From contig JAFEDR010000010.1 in the NCBI GenBank assembly GCA_018241525.1, positions 721,364 through 785,363 of the forward strand: a stretch of DNA of 64,000 nucleotides, given 5' to 3'. Within the stretch, counting starts at the first letter, position 1; each line of letters begins with the position of its first letter. A model generated the notes under the pieces. That model did not search any database. It was not told where the DNA came from and saw nothing but the letters and a program-made list of their open reading frames with translations. Origin of the DNA: Pseudomonadota bacterium. Lineage in GTDB: Bacteria > Pseudomonadota > Gammaproteobacteria > Steroidobacterales > Steroidobacteraceae. Below, piece by piece: positions 43,564 through 53,613 of this stretch. Both the position numbers and the translations under genes were made by a program.

Positions 43564-45555
43564 TCAGGTGGCCTGCGCGGCGCGGCCGGACCAGGGCCGG
43601 CTCGACGCGCGTCGCTCGACCGTCGGGGCCACGGGCGGGGTCGCCGCAGCGCTGCCGGCGGCGGTCACGCGGTAGCGCGACATCATGGCATCGAGCTCGC
43701 GCGAGGACGTGGCGAGCGCCTCGGAGGCCGCAGCCGCCTCCTCGACCAGCGCCGCGTTCTGTTGCGTCAGCTCGTCCATCTGCGCGATCGCGCGCCCCAC
43801 CTGGTCGATGCCGGAGGACTGCTCCGCGCCCGCTGCCGAGATCTCGGCGATGATGTCGGCGACCTTCTTGACGGCGAGCACCAGCTGCTCGAGCGTGCCG
43901 CCGGATTCGCCGACCAGCCGCGAGCCCTCCTCGACGCGCCCGACGCTGTCCTGGATCAGCGCCTTGATCTCCTTGGCCGCTTCGGCGCTGCGCGAGGCCA
44001 GGTTGCGGACCTCGCTCGCGACCACCGCGAAGCCGCGGCCCTGGTCGCCGGCGCGGGCCGCCTCGACCGCGGCGTTGAGCGCCAGCAGGTTGGTCTGGAA
44101 GGCGATCTCGTCGATCACGCCGATGATGTCGGCGATGCGGCGCGAGGCGGCGCTGATGCCGTCCATCGCGGTGACCGCCTGCGACACCACCGCGCCGCCG
44201 CGCTCGGCGCGCAGCCGGGCGTCGATCGCGAGCTGGTTCGCCTGGCGCGCGTTGTCGGCATTGCGCCGCACCGTCTCGGTCATCGACTCCATCGAGGCCG
44301 CGGTCTCGCCGAGCGAGGCCGCCTGGTCCTCGGTGCGCTTCGACAGGCTCGAGTTGCCGCGCGAGATCTCCTGCGAGCCGCGCGCGACGTCGGCGGCGGT
44401 CTCCTTGACCCGCGCGACCATCCCGGCCATCTCGCCCACCAGCTGGTTGACGCTGGTGCCGATGCGCTTCTCGAGGCCGCTGCGGTTCTCGACGTAGACG
44501 CGCTGCGTCAGGTCGCCGCCGTTCGCGCCGTCGACGATGCGCTGCAGGCCGCGCACGACGCCGGCGACGTTGTCGACCAGGCCGTTGATGCTGGTGGCGA
44601 GCTGCGCGGCGAAGCCCGACTTGCCCTCGACCGGCAAGCGCCGCTCGAGGTCGCCGTCGACCACGGCCGCGACGATCTGCTGGACCTCCTCGAGCGCCCG
44701 CCGGTCGGCCTCGGCGCGCTCGCGCTCCTCCTCGCGGTGGCGGCGCTCCGCCTCGGCGCGCGAGCGCAGGTCCGCCTGGGTGGCGGCCACCCCGGCGAAC
44801 AGCTCGCCCAACTCGTCGCGCCGGTCTGAGGCGACGCGCGCCTCGAGGTTGCCGGCGCCGATCTCGCGCAGGTGGCCGATGACCTGCTGCAACGGCCGCG
44901 TGATCGCCCGGCTGACGCCGAAGGCGACCAGTCCGCCGAGCGCGCCGGCCAGCACCAGCAGCACGAACACCATCCGCCGCGCGCCGGTCGCGATGCCGTC
45001 GGCCGCCTCGCGCGCCTGCGCCGCGGCGGCGTTCTCGCTGTCGATCAGGCGGCGCGCGGCGTCGTGGACCGCGTCGTACTTGCCCTTCGCCTGGGCGATC
45101 AGCACGCGCTGCGCGTCGCCCGGCAGACCGTCCTCGGCCATCGACAGCGCGCGCTGCTGCTCCTTGTCGTAGTCCTGCCACTTCGCGGTGAGGTCGGCCC
45201 AGGCGCTGCGCTGGGCCGGGGTCTGCAGGTGCGCCTCGAAGGCCGCCATGTCGGCCTTCATCCGGGTCGAGAGCGCGGCCAGGGCCTGGCTGGACTCGCT
45301 CGCGCCGGCGGCGTTGTTGAGCTGCAGGCGCGTCAGGATCTCGAGCACCGCCGAGCGGCTCTCGGCAACCTCACTGCCGATCTGCGAGATGCCGTAGACG
45401 CTCGCCAGCGACTCGTTGGCGATGTGGTCGGCGGTCGCGGCGACCCGCGAGAGCTGGGCGAGGGCCGCGAAGCCGATGATGCCGGCGAAGGCCAGCACCG
45501 CCAGGAACGCGAGCTGCAGCTGAGATCCGAGCCGCAAGTTCTTGAATAAGCTCAT
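43564..45555 (-). CDS. Methyl-accepting chemotaxis protein with 4HB sensor and several HAMP units
   Basis: A 663-residue chemoreceptor. TM1 about 14-34, a periplasmic four-helix bundle (about 35-190) and TM2 (about 195-214). Then HAMP 1 (about 215-265, [12 protein letters not shown]), a charged coil, and two more HAMP-like units (about 285-335 and 336-385, with [10 protein letters not shown] and NGGDLTQRV). The signalling hairpin is at about 480-530 ([21 protein letters not shown]). There is no CheR-binding pentapeptide at the end. ATG 45555 is chosen: [13 protein letters not shown] is the usual receptor start. Confidence 0.88.
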   Translation of the reverse strand: MSLFKNLRLGSQLQLAFLAVLAFAGIIGFAALAQLSRVAATADHIANESLASVYGISQIGSEVAESRSAVLEILTRLQLNNAAGASESSQALAALSTRMKADMAAFEAHLQTPAQRSAWADLTAKWQDYDKEQQRALSMAEDGLPGDAQRVLIAQAKGKYDAVHDAARRLIDSENAAAAQAREAADGIATGARRMVFVLLVLAGALGGLVAFGVSRAITRPLQQVIGHLREIGAGNLEARVASDRRDELGELFAGVAATQADLRSRAEAERRHREEERERAEADRRALEEVQQIVAAVVDGDLERRLPVEGKSGFAAQLATSINGLVDNVAGVVRGLQRIVDGANGGDLTQRVYVENRSGLEKRIGTSVNQLVGEMAGMVARVKETAADVARGSQEISRGNSSLSKRTEDQAASLGETAASMESMTETVRRNADNARQANQLAIDARLRAERGGAVVSQAVTAMDGISAASRRIADIIGVIDEIAFQTNLLALNAAVEAARAGDQGRGFAVVASEVRNLASRSAEAAKEIKALIQDSVGRVEEGSRLVGESGGTLEQLVLAVKKVADIIAEISAAGAEQSSGIDQVGRAIAQMDELTQQNAALVEEAAAASEALATSSRELDAMMSRYRVTAAGSAAATPPVAPTVERRASSRPWSGRAAQAT

Positions 45556-45721
45556 ATAACGTCGACGCTCCGGCCAGGGCGGGAACGTCGGCGGCAACCG
45601 TCAGGGCCTGGCCGAGCGTGTCCCGCGTGCGCAGGTACCCGTCCCGGGTGTCGACCCGCGGCGGCAAATCTGAAGGGGAGCGCGCCGACCGGGCCCCGCG
45701 GCCCGGCCGGCCGGGTGCGCC

Positions 45722-48700
45722 TCAGCCGGCGAGCGCCAGCAGGCTCGCGTTGCCGCCGACCGCGGCGGTGTTGACGGTCACCGTCTGCTCGGTCGCGAAG
45801 CGGTGCAGGTAGTGCGGTCCGCCCGCCTTGGGGCCGGTGCCGGACAGGCCCTGGCCACCGAACGGCTGTACGCCGACGACCGCGCCAATCATGTTGCGGT
45901 TCACGTAGACGTTGCCGACCCGCGCCCGCGCGCGGATCCGCTCCACCGTCGAGTCGATGCGCGTGTGGATGCCGAGCGTGAGGCCGAAGCCGGTGGCGTT
46001 GACCTCGTCGACCAGCGCGTCCAGGTCGCGTGCCTTCCAGCGCAGCACGTGCAGCACCGGCCCGAACACCTCGCGCTCGAGCACGCCGAGCGAGGGGATC
46101 TCGACCGCGAGCGGCGCGAAGAACGAGCCGTGGCCGGCGTCAGCCCCGAGCCGAGCGCGGTGCGACCAGCGCGCGCCGCGCACGATGCGGGTGGCGTGCT
46201 CCTCGAGGCGCGCCTGCGCCTCGCGGTCGATCACTGGGCCAACGTCGGTGGCCAGCAGTCCCGGCGCGCCGACCGTGAGCTCGTCCATCGCGCCTGCCAG
46301 CAGCGCCTCGACCCGGTCGGCGATCTCCTCCTGCACGCACAGCACGCGCAGCGCCGAGCAGCGCTGCCCGGCGCTGCCGAACGCCGACAGCACCGCGTCG
46401 TTGACCACCTGCTCGGGCAGCGCCGAGCTGTCGACGATCATCGCGTTCTGCCCGCCGGTCTCGGCGATCAGCGTCGCGATCGGCCCGGGGCGCGCGGCGA
46501 GCGCGCGCTGGATCGCGGCGGCGGTGTCGTTCGAGCCGGTGAACGCCACGCCCGCGACCCGCGGATCGGCCGTCAGCGCCGCGCCGACGCGCGCGCCGTC
46601 GCCCGGCAGGAACTGCAGCACCGCCCCCGGTACGCCGGCGGCGTGCAGCAGCTCGGTCGCGAGCGCCGCGACCAGCGGCGTCTGCTCGGCGGGCTTCGCG
46701 ATCACAGTGTTGCCGGCGGCGAGCGCCGCGGCGACCTGGCCGGTGAAGATCGCGAGCGGGAAGTTCCACGGACTGATGCAGACGAACACGCCGCGGCCGC
46801 GCAGCACGAGCTCGTTGCTCTCGCCGGTCGGGCCCGGCAGCGGCTGCGGGCGCGCGAACTCGAGCCGCGCGCGCTGCGCGTAGTAGCGCAGGAAGTCGAC
46901 CGCCTCGCGCACCTCGGCGACGCCGTCGGCGATGGACTTGCCGGCCTCGCGCGTCAGCAGCGCGATGAACGGCGCGCGGTGCGACTCGAAGGCCTCCGCC
47001 GCCCGCTCGAGGCACAGCGCGCGCTCGACGGCCGGCGTGCGGTCCCAGTCCGGGAACGCCGCCGTGGCGGCGGCGAGCGCGTCGCGGACGTCGGCGGCCT
47101 GCGCCTCGACGACCGCGCCGACCACGTCGCGGCGGTCCGCCGGGCTCGTGACCGGCGCACCGCGCTTCAGTGCCTGGGCACGCTCGGCGCGCGCGCGACC
47201 CTCGACCAGCGGCACCGCGACCCGGGTGTCGGCGAGCGTCGCGCGCGCGCCCGACTCGAGCTCGGCCAGCACGCGGCCGTCGGCGAGGTTGAGGCCGGCG
47301 GAGTTCGGCCGCTCGGCGCCAAAGATCCGCGCCGGCAGCGGGATGCGCGGGTGCGCGGCGCTCGCCAGCGACTCGACGAAGGCCACCGGGTCGGCGGCGA
47401 TCTCGGCCGCGGGCAGGCGCGCATCGACGATGCGGTTCACGAACGAGGTGTTGGCGCCGTTCTCGAGCAGCCGGCGCACCAGGTACGGCAGCAGGTCCTC
47501 GTGCGAGCCGACCGGCGCGTACACGCGGCACGGGGCGGCCTCGCGGGCCGGGTCGGTGACGATGCCGTAGAGCTCCTCGCCCATGCCGTGCAGGCGCTGG
47601 AACTCGAAGCTGCGGCCCCGGGCACGGGCGAGATGCAGGATGCTCGCGACGGTGTGCGCGTTGTGGGTGGCGAACTGCGGGTAGATGACGTCGGCGGCCT
47701 CGAGCATCAGGCTCGCGCAGGCGAGGTAGGAGACGTCGGTGCTCTGCTTGCGGGTGTAGACCGGGTAGCCCGGCAGGCCGCGCTCCTGGGCGCGCTTGAT
47801 CTCGCTGTCCCAGTACGCGCCCTTGACCAGGCGCACGTTGAGGCGCCGGCCGGCGCGGCGGGTCGCGGCGATCAGCCAGCGCAGCACGTCCGGGGCGCGC
47901 TTCTGGTACGCCTGCACCGCGAGCCCGAAGCCCTGCCAGCCGGCGAGCGAGGGCGCCGCGAGCACGCGCTCGACGAGCTCGAGCGAGAGCTCGAGGCGGT
48001 CCGCCTCCTCGGCGTCGACGGTCAGCGCGATGCCGGCGGCGGCGGCGCGCTCGGCGAGCAGCACGAGGCGCGGCGCGAGCTCGCCGGTCGCGCGCTCGTG
48101 CTTGGCGAACTCGTAGCGCGGATGCAGTGCCGAGAGCTTCACCGAGATGCTCGGCGCGGACTCCGGGGTCCCCTCGCGCTCGGCGCGCGCCGCGCGGCCG
48201 ATCGACTCGATGGCCACCGAGTAGGCCTCGAGGTAGCGGTCCGCATCGGGCGCGGTCAGCGCCGACTCGCCCAGCATGTCGTACGAGTAGCGGTAGCGGG
48301 CGTTCGTGCCCTCGCGCGCACGGCCGAGCGCCTCCTCGATCGTGCGGCCCATCACGAACTGGTGGCCGAGGATGCGCATCGCCTGGCGCATCGAGGTGCG
48401 CACCACCGGCTCGCCGACGCGCGCCACGAGGTTGCGGACGAAGCCGCCCGGATCGCGCTGCGTGCCGGCGTCGGGCTGGACGATGCGCCCGGTCAGCAGC
48501 AGGCCCCAGGTCGAGGCGTTGACGAACAGCGAGCCGCCGTCGGACAGGTGCGAGGCCCAGTCGCCGGCGCGGATCTTGTCGGCGATCAGCCGGTCCGCGG
48601 TGGTCGCGTCCGGGATGCGCAGCAGCGCCTCGGCGAGGCACATCAGGATCACGCCCTCCTGCGAGGACAGGTCGTACTCGCGCAGGAACGCGTCCATGCC

Positions 48701-48904
48701 GCCGCGGTCGACGCGCGTGCCGCGAACCGCTTCGACGAGCGAGGCGGCGTGCGCCGTGATCGCCTCGCGGGCGGCCGCCTCCTGGTGGGCGAGCGGCAGG
48801 ATCTCCCGCAGCGCCGCCTCCTCGTCCGCGAGCCACAGCCGGTTGATCGCGGTACCGACCGGAGACTCGTAGGGTCCGGGTGTTGCGCGCAGGAAGGGCG
48901 TCAT
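45722..48904 (-). CDS. putA: Bifunctional proline dehydrogenase / P5C dehydrogenase PutA
   Basis: A 1060-residue enzyme that turns proline into glutamate through pyrroline-5-carboxylate. The FAD-bound PRODH barrel (about 80-470) contains ISVKLSALHPRYE and VRLVKGAYWDSEIK. The aldehyde dehydrogenase part (about 560-1030) has SPWNFPLAIFTGQVAAALAAGN, AETGGQNAMIVDSSALPEQ and the catalytic Cys849 in GSAGQRCSALR. It lacks the N-terminal ribbon-helix-helix repressor domain of E. coli PutA (1320), so regulation must come from elsewhere, probably the divergent Lrp-type gene. Confidence 0.96.
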   Translation of the reverse strand: MTPFLRATPGPYESPVGTAINRLWLADEEAALREILPLAHQEAAAREAITAHAASLVEAVRGTRVDRGGMDAFLREYDLSSQEGVILMCLAEALLRIPDATTADRLIADKIRAGDWASHLSDGGSLFVNASTWGLLLTGRIVQPDAGTQRDPGGFVRNLVARVGEPVVRTSMRQAMRILGHQFVMGRTIEEALGRAREGTNARYRYSYDMLGESALTAPDADRYLEAYSVAIESIGRAARAEREGTPESAPSISVKLSALHPRYEFAKHERATGELAPRLVLLAERAAAAGIALTVDAEEADRLELSLELVERVLAAPSLAGWQGFGLAVQAYQKRAPDVLRWLIAATRRAGRRLNVRLVKGAYWDSEIKRAQERGLPGYPVYTRKQSTDVSYLACASLMLEAADVIYPQFATHNAHTVASILHLARARGRSFEFQRLHGMGEELYGIVTDPAREAAPCRVYAPVGSHEDLLPYLVRRLLENGANTSFVNRIVDARLPAAEIAADPVAFVESLASAAHPRIPLPARIFGAERPNSAGLNLADGRVLAELESGARATLADTRVAVPLVEGRARAERAQALKRGAPVTSPADRRDVVGAVVEAQAADVRDALAAATAAFPDWDRTPAVERALCLERAAEAFESHRAPFIALLTREAGKSIADGVAEVREAVDFLRYYAQRARLEFARPQPLPGPTGESNELVLRGRGVFVCISPWNFPLAIFTGQVAAALAAGNTVIAKPAEQTPLVAALATELLHAAGVPGAVLQFLPGDGARVGAALTADPRVAGVAFTGSNDTAAAIQRALAARPGPIATLIAETGGQNAMIVDSSALPEQVVNDAVLSAFGSAGQRCSALRVLCVQEEIADRVEALLAGAMDELTVGAPGLLATDVGPVIDREAQARLEEHATRIVRGARWSHRARLGADAGHGSFFAPLAVEIPSLGVLEREVFGPVLHVLRWKARDLDALVDEVNATGFGLTLGIHTRIDSTVERIRARARVGNVYVNRNMIGAVVGVQPFGGQGLSGTGPKAGGPHYLHRFATEQTVTVNTAAVGGNASLLALAG

Positions 48905-48951
48905 GGGGTTCCCCTGATGGATCCGCCTACTTTATTTGCCATGCGGGAGAC

Positions 48952-48988
48952 GATTCGACTAATCTGGTACGACAATCGCAGCCTAATC
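48952..48988. promoter_or_regulatory. Repeated AATC boxes between putA and the Lrp-type gene
   Basis: AATC occurs at 48961-48964, 48974-48977 and 48985-48988, spaced 13 and 11 nt, about one turn of DNA, with GATTCG at 48952-48957 adding an inverted copy. This helical phasing in an AT-richer gap suits binding by an Lrp/AsnC octamer. A TAAAGT box facing putA lies nearer to its start. Confidence 0.4.
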
Positions 48989-49005
48989 AACTACCTGGGG
49001 CGCGC

Positions 49006-49476
49006 GTGGCCCACGTCCTCGATCGCATCGACCGCCGCCTGCTCGCGCTGCTGCAGGCGGACGGGCGCCTGTCGGTGGCTGAGCTCGCGCGGCAGGTGCA
49101 CCTTAGTCCCACGCCCTGCCTCGAGCGCGTGCGGCGGCTCGAGCGCGAAGGCTACATCCGCGGCTATGCCGCCGACCTCGATCCGGCCAAGCTCGGCGCC
49201 GGCCTGATCGCCTTCGTCGAGGTGCAGCTCGACCGCACGACCCCGGACGTCTTCAACCGCTTCCGCGACGGCGTGATCGGCCTCGCGCCAGTACAGGAAT
49301 GCCACATGGTGGCCGGCGGCTTCGACTACCTGCTCAAGGTACGCACCGGCGACATGACGCAGTACCGGCGCTTCCTCGAGGACCTCGCCGCGCTCGCCGG
49401 CGTCGAGCAGACCCATACCTACGTGGTGATGGAGGAAGTGAAGTCGACCCGCGCGGTGCCGATCGACGAGCGCTGA
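49006..49476 (+). CDS. Lrp/AsnC-family regulator, likely of putA
   Basis: A 156-residue protein: winged-helix N-terminus (LDRIDRRLLALLQADGRLSVAELARQVHLSPTPCLERVRRLER, shown in family order) and a RAM ligand domain (FVEVQLDRTTPDVFNRF, ECHMVAGGFDYLLKVRT). GTG 49006 with GGGG upstream is taken; the reading frame is open further upstream, but that part lies in the putA promoter gap. Divergence from putA suggests a PutR-type proline-responsive activator. Confidence 0.88.
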   Translation: MAHVLDRIDRRLLALLQADGRLSVAELARQVHLSPTPCLERVRRLEREGYIRGYAADLDPAKLGAGLIAFVEVQLDRTTPDVFNRFRDGVIGLAPVQECHMVAGGFDYLLKVRTGDMTQYRRFLEDLAALAGVEQTHTYVVMEEVKSTRAVPIDER

Positions 49477-49480
49477 GGCA

Positions 49481-49891
49481 TCAGCCGCGCGCCCGCGCGA
49501 GGTAGTCCGCGAGGATGCGCGCGTGGTCGAAGGCGAGCGGCGGCAGTGCCGCCGGATCGACGATCGCGACCGCCTGCGCGTCGTCGGCGGCGGCCGGCGC
49601 GCCGCGCGCGCGGCCGACGTAGACGATGCCGATCGTGTGGCCGCGCGGGTCGCGCGCCGGGTCCGAGTAGACGCCGAGCAGCGCGGTCAGCTCGACCTCG
49701 AGCCCCGTCTCCTCGCGCGCCTCGCGCACCGCGGCGGCCTCCACGGTCTCGCCGAGCTCCACGAACCCGCCCGGCAGCGCCCAGCCGGGCGGCGGGAAGC
49801 GCCGCTCGATCAGCACGATCGGCCGGCCTGGCCGGTCGACGAGCTCGATCACGACGTCGGCCGCCACCGGCGGGGTCACGGGTCTCGGCAT
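49481..49891 (-). CDS. NUDIX hydrolase
   Basis: A 136-residue NUDIX protein with a full box GGFVELGETVEAAAVREAR then EETGLEVE (about 41-67), so Mg-dependent hydrolysis of a nucleoside diphosphate derivative is likely. LIERRFPPPGWALPGGFV and the ADP-ribose-like layout suggest an ADP-ribose or sugar-nucleotide pyrophosphatase, but the substrate is not fixed. It converges on the Lrp-type gene with a 4-nt gap. Confidence 0.85.
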   Translation of the reverse strand: MPRPVTPPVAADVVIELVDRPGRPIVLIERRFPPPGWALPGGFVELGETVEAAAVREAREETGLEVELTALLGVYSDPARDPRGHTIGIVYVGRARGAPAAADDAQAVAIVDPAALPPLAFDHARILADYLARARG

Positions 49892-49975
49892 CGGCCGAGT
49901 ATCCCACGTGCCGGGGCCTTGATACTCGCGCGCCCCGCCCGCACGCTGCCCGCTCCCGTCGTTGGATGCTCACCC

Positions 49976-50806
49976 ATGGCCAGCGCCTCCCCGCTCCGCG
50001 CCGTCACCGCGGCCGACTTCGACGCCGCCGTGCTCTCCCGCTCGCAGGCCCTGCCGGTGCTGGTCGACTTCTGGGCCGCGTGGTGCGCGCCCTGCCGGGT
50101 CGTCGCGCCGCTGCTCGAGCGGCTGGCACCCGAGTACGCGGGTCGCGTTGAGCTCGTCAAGGTCGACACCGACGCCGAGCCGGAACTCGCCGCGCGCTAT
50201 GGCGTGCGCAGCCTGCCCACGCTCGCGCTGTTCGCGCGCGGCGCGCTGGTCGACGCGCTGATCGGCGCGCAGCCGGAAGGTGTCGTGCGCGTGCTGCTCG
50301 AGCGCCACCTCGAGCGGCCGACCGACGTCGAGCGCGCGGCGGCCGTCGCCGACGCGGCGCGCGGCGAGGTCGACGCGGCGGTCGCGACGCTCGAGCGGCT
50401 CGCGGCGGCCGAGCCCGACCGGCCGGCGCACTTCCTCGCGCTCGTCGACGTGCTGATCGGGGCGGCGCGGCTCGAGTCCGCCGCCGCCCGGCTCGAGGCG
50501 GCACCGGTGCGCCTCGCGAACGAGCCGGCGCTCGCCGAGCGCCGCGCGCGGCTCGAGCTCGCGCACGCCGCCGCGGCACCGGGCGAACCGGGCTCGCGCG
50601 CGGCGCGCTACGCGGCGGCGGCGCGGCAGTATCTCGGCGGCGAGCCGGCCGCGGCGATCGAGGCCTGGCTCGCACTGCTCGGCGAGGAGCCGCGTCTGGG
50701 CGGCGGCGCGCTGCCGCGCGCGCTCAAGGCAGCGTTTGCGCTGCTCGGCGACGACCATGAGCTCGTGGCCGCCGGCCGGCGGCGCATGGCCTCGCTGATG
50801 CACTGA
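49976..50806 (+). CDS. Thioredoxin-TPR protein (CnoX/YbbN-like)
   Basis: A 276-residue protein with a thioredoxin domain (about 1-110: LVDFWAAWCAPCRVVAPLLERLA) and a helical TPR part (about 115-275). E. coli CnoX is a chaperedoxin that protects proteins from bleach and works with GroEL. Unlike the E. coli protein, the redox motif here is a full CAPC (Cys37, Cys40), so it could reduce disulfides. It converges on the S4 gene with a 3-nt gap. Confidence 0.88.
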   Translation: MASASPLRAVTAADFDAAVLSRSQALPVLVDFWAAWCAPCRVVAPLLERLAPEYAGRVELVKVDTDAEPELAARYGVRSLPTLALFARGALVDALIGAQPEGVVRVLLERHLERPTDVERAAAVADAARGEVDAAVATLERLAAAEPDRPAHFLALVDVLIGAARLESAAARLEAAPVRLANEPALAERRARLELAHAAAAPGEPGSRAARYAAAARQYLGGEPAAAIEAWLALLGEEPRLGGGALPRALKAAFALLGDDHELVAAGRRRMASLMH

Positions 50807-50809
50807 GCG

Positions 50810-51289
50810 TCAGCGGCGCCCCTGGCGGCGCGCCAGCGCGAGCAGGTCGCGGCGCGCCTTCTTGTCCGGGCGGCCCTCGGGACGCGGCGTGGTCAGGGCC
50901 GCGAGCCGCTGCGCGCCCGCGAGCGCCGCCGCGCGCGCCAGCGACTCGGCGCTCTCGGCGTAGCAGGCTCGTGCCTCGGGCGCCGGACCGCGACGCGCGG
51001 GGATCGCCCGCACCGTGAGCTCGCGGTCGAGCCCGCCGTGCGCGAGCCGCAGCCGGTCGCCCGGCCGCACCGGCCGGGCAGGCTTCGCGCGGGCGCCGTT
51101 CAGGTGCACGTGGCCGCCCGAGACCGCGGCCGCCGCCAGCGAGCGGGTCTTGTAGAGCCGCACGCACCAGAGCCAGCGGTCGAGGCGCAGCGTGCCGGCC
51201 GGGCCGCCGGCGTTCCCGGCGCCCGCCGCTTCGTCCGCCGTCGCGTCCGCGTCGTCGTCCTCGTCCTCGTCCTCGTCGTCGACCGCCAT
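50810..51289 (-). CDS. hslR: S4-domain RNA-binding protein (Hsp15-like)
   Basis: A 159-residue protein with an S4 RNA-binding domain (about 35-90: [44 protein letters not shown], in two parts). Hsp15 binds stalled 50S subunits carrying nascent chain tRNA. The C-terminal tail is basic ([17 protein letters not shown]). Odd feature: the first 30 residues are mostly Asp, Glu and Ala, coded by GAC/GAG-type repeats at about 51250-51289. The start could instead be further in, at residue 30 or so, but no other ATG is nearby. Confidence 0.82.
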   Translation of the reverse strand: MAVDDEDEDEDDDADATADEAAGAGNAGGPAGTLRLDRWLWCVRLYKTRSLAAAAVSGGHVHLNGARAKPARPVRPGDRLRLAHGGLDRELTVRAIPARRGPAPEARACYAESAESLARAAALAGAQRLAALTTPRPEGRPDKKARRDLLALARRQGRR

Positions 51290-51336
51290 GGCGCCCTCCG
51301 CGACCGGGCGCGAGGCCCCGGCGCGGCATTATTGCC

Positions 51337-51342
51337 TATACT
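51337..51342 (+). promoter_or_regulatory. Candidate -10 box (TATACT) for kbl
   Basis: TATACT lies 31 nt before the kbl ATG at 51374, with transcription expected near 51349. The -35 position is not recognisable. The gap is shared with the divergent hslR gene. Confidence 0.4.
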
Positions 51343-51373
51343 TGCGGCCCCTCGAGCGACCCCGGACCCCGGC

Positions 51374-52564
51374 ATGGACCCCGCCTTCTACGACCGCCTC
51401 GCGACGGAGCTCGCGGCGCTGCGCGAGCAGGGCCTCTACAAGACCGAGCGCCTGCTCGGCTCGCCGCAGGCGGCCGTGATCCGCGGCGCGGATGGCCGCG
51501 AGGTCGTGAACCTGTGCGCCAACAACTACCTCGGCCTCGCCTCGCATCCGGCGGTCCGCGAGGCAGCGCACCGCGCGATCGACCGCTACGGCTACGGCAT
51601 GGCCTCGGTGCGCTTCATCTGCGGCACGCACAGCGTGCATCGCGAGCTCGAGCAGCGGCTCGCGGCCTTCCTCGGCACCGACGAGGCGATCCTGTACTCG
51701 TCCTGCTTCGACGCCAACGGCGGCCTGTTCGAGACGCTGCTCGGCGAGACGGATGCGGTGATCTCGGATGCCCTGAACCACGCCTCGATTATCGACGGCA
51801 TCCGCCTGTGCAAGGCGCGCAAGTACCGCTACGCGAACCGCGACCTGGCCGAGCTCGAGGCGCGGCTGCGCGAGTGCGCGGATGCCCGCACGCGGCTGAT
51901 CGTCACCGACGGCGTGTTCTCGATGGACGGCACGTTCGCGCCGCTGGCCGCGATCTGCGACCTCGCCGACCGCTACGGCGCGCTGGTCGCGGTCGACGAC
52001 TCGCACGCGACCGGCTTCGTCGGCGCCGGCGGCCGCGGCACGCACGAGCGCGCGGGCGTCATCGGGCGCGTCGACTTCCTGACCGGCACGCTCGGCAAGG
52101 CGCTCGGCGGCGCCGCGGGTGGCTACGTCGCGGGACGGGCGCGCGCGGTTGAGTGGCTGCGGCAGCGCTCGCGGCCGTACCTGTTCTCGAACTCGCTGCC
52201 GCCGGTGATCGCGGCGACGACGCTGCGCGTGCTCGACCTCGTGCAGGAGGGCGACGAGCTGCGCGCCCGGCTCGGCGACAACGCGCGCTTCTTCCGCGCC
52301 GGGCTCGCCGCAGCCGGGTTCCGGCTGGTCGACGGCGAGCACCCGATCATCCCGGTCATGCTCGGTGAGGCGAGCCTCGCCGGCCGGATGGCCGACCGGC
52401 TGCTCGAGCTCGGCGTGTACGTGATCGGCTTCTCGTTCCCGGTCGTGCCGCGCGGCCAGGCCCGCATCCGCACGCAGATGAACGCGGCCCACAGCCGCGC
52501 CGACCTCGAGCGCGCGATCGCCGCGTTCACGACCGCCGGCCGCGAGCTCGGCGTGATCTCCTGA
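51374..52564 (+). CDS. kbl: Glycine C-acetyltransferase (2-amino-3-ketobutyrate CoA ligase)
   Basis: A 396-residue PLP enzyme that splits 2-amino-3-ketobutyrate to glycine and acetyl-CoA in threonine breakdown. Motifs: [54 protein letters not shown] and the PLP lysine in [19 protein letters not shown]. Length equals E. coli Kbl (398). tdh follows by 10 nt. Confidence 0.96.
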   Translation: MDPAFYDRLATELAALREQGLYKTERLLGSPQAAVIRGADGREVVNLCANNYLGLASHPAVREAAHRAIDRYGYGMASVRFICGTHSVHRELEQRLAAFLGTDEAILYSSCFDANGGLFETLLGETDAVISDALNHASIIDGIRLCKARKYRYANRDLAELEARLRECADARTRLIVTDGVFSMDGTFAPLAAICDLADRYGALVAVDDSHATGFVGAGGRGTHERAGVIGRVDFLTGTLGKALGGAAGGYVAGRARAVEWLRQRSRPYLFSNSLPPVIAATTLRVLDLVQEGDELRARLGDNARFFRAGLAAAGFRLVDGEHPIIPVMLGEASLAGRMADRLLELGVYVIGFSFPVVPRGQARIRTQMNAAHSRADLERAIAAFTTAGRELGVIS

Positions 52565-52574
52565 AGGCATCCCC

Positions 52575-53603
52575 ATGAAGGCACTGGTCAAGGCGAAGGC
52601 GGAAAAGGGCATCTGGATGATGGACGTGCCGGAGCCGACCATCGGCCCGAACGACGTGCTGATCCGGATGCGCAAGACCGCGATCTGCGGCACCGACATG
52701 CACATCTGGCACTGGGACGACTGGGCGCAGCGCACCATCAAGGTGCCGATGGCGGTCGGCCACGAGTACTGCGGCGAGATCGTCGAGATGGGCAGCGAGG
52801 TGCGCGGGCTCGCGGTCGGCGACCGCGTCTCGGGCGAAGGCCACATCACCTGCGGCTACTGCCGCAACTGCCGCGCCGGCCGGCGACACCTGTGCCGCAA
52901 CACGGTCGGCGTCGGCGTCAACCGGCCGGGCTGCTTCGCCGAGTACATGTCGCTGCCGGCGGCCAACGTCTTCAAGCTGCCGGCGGCGATCCCCGACGAG
53001 ATCGCCTCGATCCTCGACCCGTTCGGCAACGCGACCCACACGGCGCTGTCGTTCAACCTGGTCGGCGAGGACGTGCTGATCACCGGCGCGGGCCCGATCG
53101 GCATCATGGCGGTCGCGATCGCGCGCCACGTCGGCGCGCGCCACGTCGTGATCACCGACGTGAACCCTTACCGGCTCGAGCTGGCGCGGCGCCTCGGCGC
53201 CTCGCTCGCGCTCGACGTGCGCAGCGAGGGCCTGGACGCCGCCATGCAGCGCCTCGGCATGGAGGAAGGCTTCGACGTCGGCCTCGAGATGTCGGGCGTG
53301 CCGTCGGCTTTCCGCGAGCTGCTGCGCACGATGCACCACGGTGGCAGCGTGGCACTGCTCGGCATCATGCCGAAGGACACCGGCATCTCCTGGGACGAGG
53401 TGATCTTCAAGGGGCTGGTGCTGAAGGGCGTGTACGGCCGCGAGATGTTCGAGACCTGGTACAAGATGGCGAGCATGCTGCAGAGCGGGCTCGATATCTC
53501 GCCGGTGATCACGCACCGTCTCGGGATCGAGGAGTACCGGCTCGGATTCGAGACCATGGCCTCCGGGCAGAGCGGCAAGGTGATCCTCGACTGGGCCGCG
53601 TGA
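52575..53603 (+). CDS. tdh: L-threonine 3-dehydrogenase
   Basis: A 342-residue zinc dehydrogenase that makes 2-amino-3-ketobutyrate from threonine, feeding Kbl. Catalytic zinc region [16 protein letters not shown] and GHEYCGE, structural zinc [15 protein letters not shown], Rossmann [20 protein letters not shown]. Length matches E. coli Tdh (341). The kbl-tdh pair forms one operon. Confidence 0.97.
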   Translation: MKALVKAKAEKGIWMMDVPEPTIGPNDVLIRMRKTAICGTDMHIWHWDDWAQRTIKVPMAVGHEYCGEIVEMGSEVRGLAVGDRVSGEGHITCGYCRNCRAGRRHLCRNTVGVGVNRPGCFAEYMSLPAANVFKLPAAIPDEIASILDPFGNATHTALSFNLVGEDVLITGAGPIGIMAVAIARHVGARHVVITDVNPYRLELARRLGASLALDVRSEGLDAAMQRLGMEEGFDVGLEMSGVPSAFRELLRTMHHGGSVALLGIMPKDTGISWDEVIFKGLVLKGVYGREMFETWYKMASMLQSGLDISPVITHRLGIEEYRLGFETMASGQSGKVILDWAA

Positions 53604-53613
53604 GCCGACCGCC

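Noticed and set aside
45556..45721. A small gene in the gap between the chemoreceptor and putA
   Set aside because: The frames here give only Arg/Pro-rich low-complexity peptides without a ribosome binding site. A GC-rich hairpin at 45689-45706 has no U-tract.
45803..49207. A 1134-codon open frame on the strand opposite putA
   Set aside because: Its translation is rich in Arg, Ala, His and Gln with no domain, and putA on the other strand is unmistakable. Long antisense frames are expected where third positions are nearly all G or C.
51250..51289. A microsatellite-like GTCCTC/GTC repeat
   Set aside because: It is simply the reverse strand of the Asp/Glu-rich start of hslR and is too short and irregular to call a separate repeat element.
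51290..51373. Glycine riboswitch before kbl
   Set aside because: The gap is only 84 bp and lacks the paired aptamer cores; a plain promoter with a short leader fits better.
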